Of a stretch of DNA of 10,096 nt, positions 6,186 through 10,096 are shown piece after piece (position 1 is the first letter of the stretch; every line of letters begins with the position of its first letter). The position numbers were made by a program, and so were the translations under genes. The stretch is from Gammaproteobacteria bacterium (GTDB lineage Bacteria; Pseudomonadota; Gammaproteobacteria; Pseudomonadales; Pseudohongiellaceae): positions 2,933 to 13,028 of the forward strand of contig JAESUT010000012.1 in assembly GCA_016762995.1 (NCBI GenBank), in the 5' to 3' direction. The notes below the pieces were generated by a model, which saw only the letters and a list, made by a program, of their open reading frames with translations, was not told the DNA's origin and ran no database searches.

Positions 6186-7336
6186 AGTCCATCTCCGCTG
6201 ATGCTGATATGTGGATTCTCCGACTGCTCCCGAGACCAATTGCGGTCGGACCAAGTGAGTCCGCCACGGGCTGGGCCACCCGCGTTATAGATGCCTCCGC
6301 GCAGCACATACAGAAGATATTTTAGATCATCATCGGAGATGTTTGTGTCCTTGCTCGTGTAGGCGGCAACGACTTCTGTAATTTTCTGTGGCCGATCTTC
6401 GATTTGGGGATAAGCCAATACATCGCCAATCACCACCTTGAGAGATTCTAGATTATCCAAAATATACGCCGCATCTGGGTACTTCTCATAGAACGTGGGC
6501 GCTATCACTGGACTGGTTGGAATATCACTAGGCAGCGCGACAAAACCGCTGTGCTGCCTGATAAGCTTTTCGTTATATAACTTAGTCAATCGCTCGATAT
6601 CTTCTTCCAATTGCTCTTCGCTATTGGCCGTTATAACAATCTCCAACAGCCCGATTTTCAACCACTGCGATGCCCAAGTCAGCCCGGCGAATTGCGGAAA
6701 GCCCACCGGATACGCATAGGCGTAGGGGTGATCGGAGAGCAAAGTGTCAGACTTAGGTCGGGAAGCAACTGAATGCGCATCGTCACTAAGGTAACTCTGT
6801 ACGGCCTGGGCTACTGCCGCGCTTTTATCCTCAACCGCGGGGTTTAGATGAATCTCAATAAGCTCCTCTACGAACTCACGTCCTCGTTGCAGTGTCTGCA
6901 GAGCGACCGGAGGCAGATCGGCAATCTGAGCCAGCAGTGGGCGAACTTGATCCGCGTCGTGCTCTTCATAAACTACACCAAGCAGCCCAGGTGTTACTCG
7001 ACTCTCGAATACGCGATGTGGTCCCAGAAGAGACAGGTGATTTCCGGCTGAATGGTAGTGGGAAATTGCCGCTTCTTCCAGTTCAACCAACTTATCAAGT
7101 AGCATCCGCTGCCCAATAGCAGCCAATGGCGTTTCATTGGTAAGAACAATCTCCTCATAAACCCTAGCTTGGAGAACATCATGGGCGAGCAGCAATTGCT
7201 GTAGCTGCGGATATTTTTTTGCCAGCATTGAGGATTCGGCGGCTATCGCAGTAGCAATAAAGGAAAAAGCTGCCACACCTAACACTAACGGTCGGATGAG
7301 GGAGCGAATTAAAACAAGGCGTCTAATAAAATTCAT
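6182..7336 (-). CDS. Exported helical protein of unknown function, cysteine-free and His-containing
   Basis: I do not recognise this 384-residue protein. It has an N-terminal signal peptide: basic NFIRR and RSLIR, a hydrophobic core at 15-33, and likely cleavage after IAA. No Cys occurs anywhere. The mature part is largely helical, with Leu/Glu/Gln-rich stretches and a His cluster HYHSAGNHLSLLGPH at 93-107 that could bind a metal or lie near a heme. Another motif is HPYAYAYPVGFPQF (203-216), and the C-terminal portion has YVLRGGIYNAGGPARGG (343-359). AAGGA lies 7 bp before the ATG. It is the first gene of the operon and overlaps the redoxin-cytochrome fusion by 4 nt, so the two probably work together outside the cytoplasm. 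A TATAAT lies 15-20 bp upstream, but without a matching -35 box. Confidence 0.8.
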   Translation of the reverse strand: MNFIRRLVLIRSLIRPLVLGVAAFSFIATAIAAESSMLAKKYPQLQQLLLAHDVLQARVYEEIVLTNETPLAAIGQRMLLDKLVELEEAAISHYHSAGNHLSLLGPHRVFESRVTPGLLGVVYEEHDADQVRPLLAQIADLPPVALQTLQRGREFVEELIEIHLNPAVEDKSAAVAQAVQSYLSDDAHSVASRPKSDTLLSDHPYAYAYPVGFPQFAGLTWASQWLKIGLLEIVITANSEEQLEEDIERLTKLYNEKLIRQHSGFVALPSDIPTSPVIAPTFYEKYPDAAYILDNLESLKVVIGDVLAYPQIEDRPQKITEVVAAYTSKDTNISDDDLKYLLYVLRGGIYNAGGPARGGLTWSDRNWSREQSENPHISISGDGL

Positions 7337-7472
7337 TAATTTTTCCTTAATTATACCGAGTTCATTTGACTTCGACGCTCTAGCTACAACGACCCAGATT
7401 CAAGGCTTGAGCGTAGCAAATGCAACCTCGCCATCCTTGATCTTAGTCAATCTGATAGCGCTACGTCACATA

Positions 7473-7491
7473 GTGCGACCTTCTGTCGCAC
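7473..7491. promoter_or_regulatory. Perfect 7-bp dyad GTGCGAC-N5-GTCGCAC
   Basis: The arms gtgcgac (7473-7479) and gtcgcac (7485-7491) are perfectly complementary around the spacer cttct. The site is about 140 bp upstream of the minus-strand operon. It could be a regulator-binding site or an RNA hairpin. No specific regulator can be named. Confidence 0.35.
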
Positions 7492-7509
7492 CTCGACAGC
7501 TGGATATAT

Positions 7510-7581
7510 GGGGTCAGAGTAAAAATACAGTGGTTTACTTAGGCGGTCTGCCTCGCCTTAACGGCCTGACAGGCCTACCTG
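7510..7581. repeat. REP-like palindromic block with GGGGTCAGAGTAAAAAT
   Basis: The 17-mer ggggtcagagtaaaaat (7510-7526) is followed by a dyad aggcg-N8-cgcct (7541-7558) and a palindrome ggcctg-a-caggcc (7563-7575). From memory, this 17-mer recurs between genes in many Gammaproteobacteria, often near REP-associated tyrosine transposases. No such transposase is present here, so this would be a solo copy. I could not check copy number elsewhere in the genome. Confidence 0.35.
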
Positions 7582-7895
7582 TGAGCACTTCAACCGGTAT
7601 TGAGGGGGTTTAGAGCTAGGACTTTCGGAGTGCCTGCTTCGAGCCGAAAGCGGCCACCCCCCTCCCCCAGGATTTCAGTTCTGCAGGGTTTAACCCCCCC
7701 CCTACCTCGGTCGGCCGAGAAAGCTGCCCTCCAATCCGTTTGTCCGGGGTTCGAGCTCTTGTGGGCCCAGGATTTTCCCTTATTTTTCATCGAGTTATGA
7801 TTAGGAGCGACGGACTATGAGTTTTTGGAGTCCGTTGGCCCCAGCATAAAAACCTGAAAACCCTCTTCTCCCTATATCTACTTTTCACAAAGTTG
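7582..7895. other. Gene-free GC-rich stretch with C runs and hairpins
   Basis: I see no convincing gene in this 314-bp stretch. It has C-rich runs (cccccctccccc near 7667-7678 and nine C at 7694-7702). It has dyads ctttcgg (7622-7628)/ccgaaag (7644-7650), ctcgg-tcgg-ccgag (7707-7720) and acggact (7811-7817)/agtccgt (7830-7836). Open frames of about 66 codons exist on both strands, but they have low-complexity Pro/Arg-rich products and no ribosome sites. Composition differs visibly from the flanking promoter DNA, suggesting inserted or repeat-derived sequence. Confidence 0.4.
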
Positions 7896-8001
7896 CCAAA
7901 CGGCGCATTAAATAATTTCAGGTGGGAACCTATAGCGCTTAGCCATTTTTGAAGATTTCATGACCAAAGTGTCACAGATGGGAATTTAACTTATCAGTAT
8001 C
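7896..8001 (-). mobile_element. Fossil right end of a second IS6-like element with the transposase N-terminus
   Basis: Read on the minus strand from 8001, gatactgataagttaaa matches the right inverted repeat of the 2184-2971 element at 14 of 17 positions (15 of 17 against copy 1). A leader of the same length, with matching ccat.ctg.gac, leads to ATG at 7961. The next 22 codons read MKSSKMAKRYRFPPEII-stop-CAVW, aligning without gaps to MNQPKMYKCHRLPLEIIQYAVW of the complete element (12 identities). Codon 18 is TAA where the other copy has CAA (Gln). Similarity stops at the Trp codon (7896). It is a different IS6 lineage, now only a remnant. Confidence 0.75.
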
Positions 8002-8061
8002 ACCCGCTAGAACATTACATCAGATCGACAATTCGTAACATTTACTTACTTGCAGATCGAG

Positions 8062-8073
8062 GCTCAATTGAGC
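8062..8073. promoter_or_regulatory. Perfect 12-bp palindrome gctcaattgagc upstream of the cytochrome/monooxygenase operon
   Basis: The palindrome has no spacer and lies 97 bp before the start codon at 8170, a plausible operator position. An imperfect dyad ttttgaga (8111-8118)/tttcaaaa (8133-8140) lies closer to the gene. No strong sigma-70 boxes are obvious, so the promoter itself is not placed. Confidence 0.35.
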
Positions 8074-8169
8074 ATTATTAGCGGCTGTAATTCATACTTG
8101 TTAGAGTACCTTTTGAGACACCACGTTCGGCGTTTCAAAACACCATAGCCCAGAAGAGGATTTGGAAAA

Positions 8170-9504
8170 ATGGCGTATAAGAAAGTCCTAAGTGCAATTC
8201 TAGTTTCGGCGTTGTTTCCAGCACTAAGCAGTGCTCAGGAAGCCGCTTCACACCCAACCTATGCCAAGGAGGTGTCCCGGATAATTCAAGAGAATTGCCA
8301 GATATGCCACCAACCTGGGCAGATCGGTCCTATGTCCTTCACCAGTTATGAAGAGGTACGACCTTGGGCACCGCTCATTCAGCTTAGGGTTGCGGCCCGT
8401 GAAATGCCTCCCTATCAGTACGATACGGAAATCGGCATACAGCATCTCAAGAATGACTGGCGCATGTCGCAAGAGGACATCGACACTGTCGTAGCCTGGG
8501 TCAACGCAGGCTCGCCCTTCGGCAACCAGGAAGATTTGCCGCCACCAAGACAATACCCCGATATGGGCGACTGGCGTCTGGCTGATGAGCTTGGACAACC
8601 CGATCACACCATTAAGTCTACAGCTTGGGATGTTCCCGCTGACGGTCAGGATCTGTGGTGGAAGCCTGTTGTTGATTCCGGCATTACCGAAAGCCGTTGC
8701 ATTAAAGCAGTTGAGACCCGCCCCTCCGCAGCGGCCATAGGCTCAACCCACCATGCCAACTCGCACTTCAAGGTTCTGGATGAAAACGACGAGTGGGTCA
8801 ATGGCGACCGCCTGTCTGAATTTGCGATCGGCAAACTCGGAGAAAAAGTACCTGAAGGCGCATGTCGACGGATACCGGCCAATTCAATGGTTGAGTGGGA
8901 GATTCACTATTTCCCCGATGGTAACGCAGTACCTAATGATCAGGTGACAATAGGCATCTGGTACTACGATGAAGAAGACGAATTTGTCGAAGAGGAGAGC
9001 TACCCTCAAAACTTGAGCGCCTATTTTCTGAGTGGAGGAGGAGGCGACTATATGATCCCTCCCAATGGCAAGCTTATGACGCAGGGATTCAGGTCTTTCG
9101 ACCATCCGGTTCGCATCGACAGCTGGCAGCCTCACATGCATCTGAGGGGCGTAGCAATGTCGATGGAAGTGTTTTACCCGGAAACAGGAAGAAAGGAAGT
9201 GATAAGTCAGACTTCCAATTGGACATCTGCTTGGAACCATAGCCACACCTATGCAGAAGGCTACCAACCACTTATTCCTGCCGGCGCGACGATTATCCTA
9301 ACCGGGTGGTACGACAACACTGCAAACAACCCCATGAATCCCGATCCCGATCAGTGGGTTGGTGCAGGTCAGCGCACCACCGACGAGATGGGCCATGCCT
9401 GGATCGCTATTTCCCATCTCGATGAGGAAGACTATGAAGAGCTTGTTGCTGAACGCAAAGAGCGAGACAACAGCAGCGTTGCTGGCGCGGGTGGATCGGA
9501 TTGA
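8170..9504 (+). CDS. Exported cytochrome c fused to a type II copper (PHM-like) monooxygenase domain
   Basis: This 444-residue protein has a signal peptide at 1-22 (ending LSSA). A cytochrome c domain (about 30-115) has CQICH at 43-47 and Met candidate M79 in EMPPY. From about 140 to 415 it matches the ascorbate-dependent copper monooxygenase fold. By comparison with peptidylglycine monooxygenase, the two-copper ligand set appears complete: H194 and H195 (STHHAN), H246 (WEIHYFPDG), H322 and H324 (QPHMHLRG), and M407 (TDEMGHAW). C177 and C232 may form a disulfide. The last 25 residues are acidic then Gly-rich. GAGGA at 8156-8160 precedes the ATG by 9 bp. The heme probably delivers electrons to the copper site, giving a periplasmic oxygenase or oxidoreductase; the substrate is unknown. 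Its stop overlaps the next start by 1 nt. Confidence 0.87.
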   Translation: MAYKKVLSAILVSALFPALSSAQEAASHPTYAKEVSRIIQENCQICHQPGQIGPMSFTSYEEVRPWAPLIQLRVAAREMPPYQYDTEIGIQHLKNDWRMSQEDIDTVVAWVNAGSPFGNQEDLPPPRQYPDMGDWRLADELGQPDHTIKSTAWDVPADGQDLWWKPVVDSGITESRCIKAVETRPSAAAIGSTHHANSHFKVLDENDEWVNGDRLSEFAIGKLGEKVPEGACRRIPANSMVEWEIHYFPDGNAVPNDQVTIGIWYYDEEDEFVEEESYPQNLSAYFLSGGGGDYMIPPNGKLMTQGFRSFDHPVRIDSWQPHMHLRGVAMSMEVFYPETGRKEVISQTSNWTSAWNHSHTYAEGYQPLIPAGATIILTGWYDNTANNPMNPDPDQWVGAGQRTTDEMGHAWIAISHLDEEDYEELVAERKERDNSSVAGAGGSD

Positions 9505-10096
9505 TGAGCTTGTTTAAAACCTCCAAACTATTGTTGCCAATTCTGATGGGGCTGCTTGCAGCCCCCCTTCACGCTCAGCTGCCCCAACCGCTGCGGGACT
9601 ATCCCCTAGCGACGCGCGGGATGACTGGCGAGGAAGTGGCCCCCATGTTTAATGGCTGGATTCTCAACGAAGATAAATCAGTAACCATGATCTTTGGCTT
9701 CGGCAACCTAAACAGAACGGCAGGCTTAGATGTTCCACTCGGGCCAAACAACAAGTTAGAACCCGCTGAATTTCAAGGTGCCCAACCCACTCACTTTCCC
9801 GTATATAGCAGACGCGGATTTGTGGGCATTCAGGAACGAGGCGCCTTTGCTGTGAACGTGCCAGCGGACATGGCGGGCACTGAAGTTGTCTGGACGCTGA
9901 CTTCGAACGGTAAGACTTGGTCTGTACCAGGCCGTGCAACGTCGGCGGCCTACGAGATGAGTGCCGCTGAAATGGCCTCTGGCTCCCTAAAACCTGCCAT
10001 TCGATTCAGCATGGATGGACCGGAGTCTGTTGACCCAATGGGCATTCACGCAGAGCCTCAGGTTGTCACGGTGGGTCAGCCAGTCACTCTTTCGGC
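9504..10096 (+). CDS. Exported protein of unknown family, partial at the window end
   Basis: ATG at 9504 overlaps the previous stop (TGATG), and the frame stays open to the last base, giving 197 residues without an end. Residues 1-24 are a signal peptide (SKLLLPILMGLLAAPLHA, cleavage before QLPQPL). The mature start has MFNGWILNEDKSVTMIFGF (48-66), FGNLNRTAGLDVPLGPNN and QPTHFPVYSRRGFVGIQ, followed by beta-rich VPADMAGTEVVWTLTSNG. Similar NGW, FG-N-N and VP-GPNN-P blocks occur, as I recall, in uncharacterised secreted proteins of marine bacteria and Planctomycetes. Translational coupling to the cytochrome/copper protein suggests an accessory or partner subunit. It is beta-rich with no heme or copper motif in the visible part. 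Confidence 0.8.
   Translation, partial: MSLFKTSKLLLPILMGLLAAPLHAQLPQPLRDYPLATRGMTGEEVAPMFNGWILNEDKSVTMIFGFGNLNRTAGLDVPLGPNNKLEPAEFQGAQPTHFPVYSRRGFVGIQERGAFAVNVPADMAGTEVVWTLTSNGKTWSVPGRATSAAYEMSAAEMASGSLKPAIRFSMDGPESVDPMGIHAEPQVVTVGQPVTLS

Noticed and set aside
6186-6254. Longer start for the redoxin-cytochrome fusion (23 extra codons)
   Set aside because: The extension overlaps the upstream gene, lacks a ribosome site and would place the signal peptide internally; the ATGA-coupled start at 6185 fits better.
7744-7770. tRNA-like T-arm (ggggttcgagc followed by tgggccca)
   Set aside because: The T stem would rely mainly on G-U pairs and no matching 5' acceptor strand or anticodon arm is found about 70 bases upstream.
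7600-7800. Overlapping open frames of about 66 codons on both strands in the GC-rich stretch
   Set aside because: Products are Pro/Arg/Gly-rich, no ribosome sites precede them, and long frames on both strands are expected in GC-rich DNA.
9664-9939. Minus-strand open frame of 91 codons
   Set aside because: It is antisense to the coupled exported protein beginning at 9504, which has a signal peptide and operon context.

Overview
The window looks like chromosomal DNA from a Gammaproteobacterium, probably marine. This is inferred from gene content only: a BatD relative, secreted c-type cytochromes fused to copper-monooxygenase-like domains, an IS6-type insertion sequence, and a 'mobile mystery protein A/B' pair. 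No marker gene fixes the taxon. The window has an accessory left part (about 1-4500) and a divergently transcribed periplasmic redox locus on the right (4500-10096).

Left part. The last 31 codons of a membrane protein are followed by a segment carrying an intact RNase HI with an N-terminal hybrid-binding domain (362-1117) and a broken batD (1233-2036). This segment lies between two orphan left ends of IS6-like elements (193-301 and 2075-2176). The second one cuts batD directly, and batD also has a Trp-to-stop change in its conserved WLPA motif just before the cut. Next to it is a whole but dead 788-bp IS6-family element (2184-2971). Its transposase is in one frame end to end but has three in-frame stop codons. 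Then comes a small module on the minus strand: an XRE-type helix-turn-helix gene and a Fic-domain gene, overlapping by 4 nt. These are recognised as mobile mystery proteins A and B. The module has a TTGACA promoter amid an AT-rich region with three equally spaced octamers, and an 18-bp exact direct repeat brackets it (3005-3022 and 4387-4404).

Right part. Minus-strand operon (7336 to 4500): an exported, cysteine-free, histidine-bearing helical protein of unknown function, overlapping by ATGA with an exported three-domain protein (thioredoxin-like, cytochrome c CxxCH, and a peptidylglycine-monooxygenase-like copper domain that has lost most copper ligands). Plus-strand operon (8170 onward): an exported cytochrome c plus copper-monooxygenase-like protein whose copper ligands all appear present, overlapping by 1 nt with an exported protein of unknown family that runs off the window. 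The two operons therefore carry related proteins, one probably catalytic and one probably not, on either side of an 833-bp intergenic region.

That intergenic region has no convincing gene. It holds palindromes that could be operators, a REP-like block, a GC-rich stretch with long C runs, and a fossil right end of a second IS6 element (7896-8001). That fossil was found by matching its inverted repeat, leader length and first 22 transposase codons to the element at 2184-2971.
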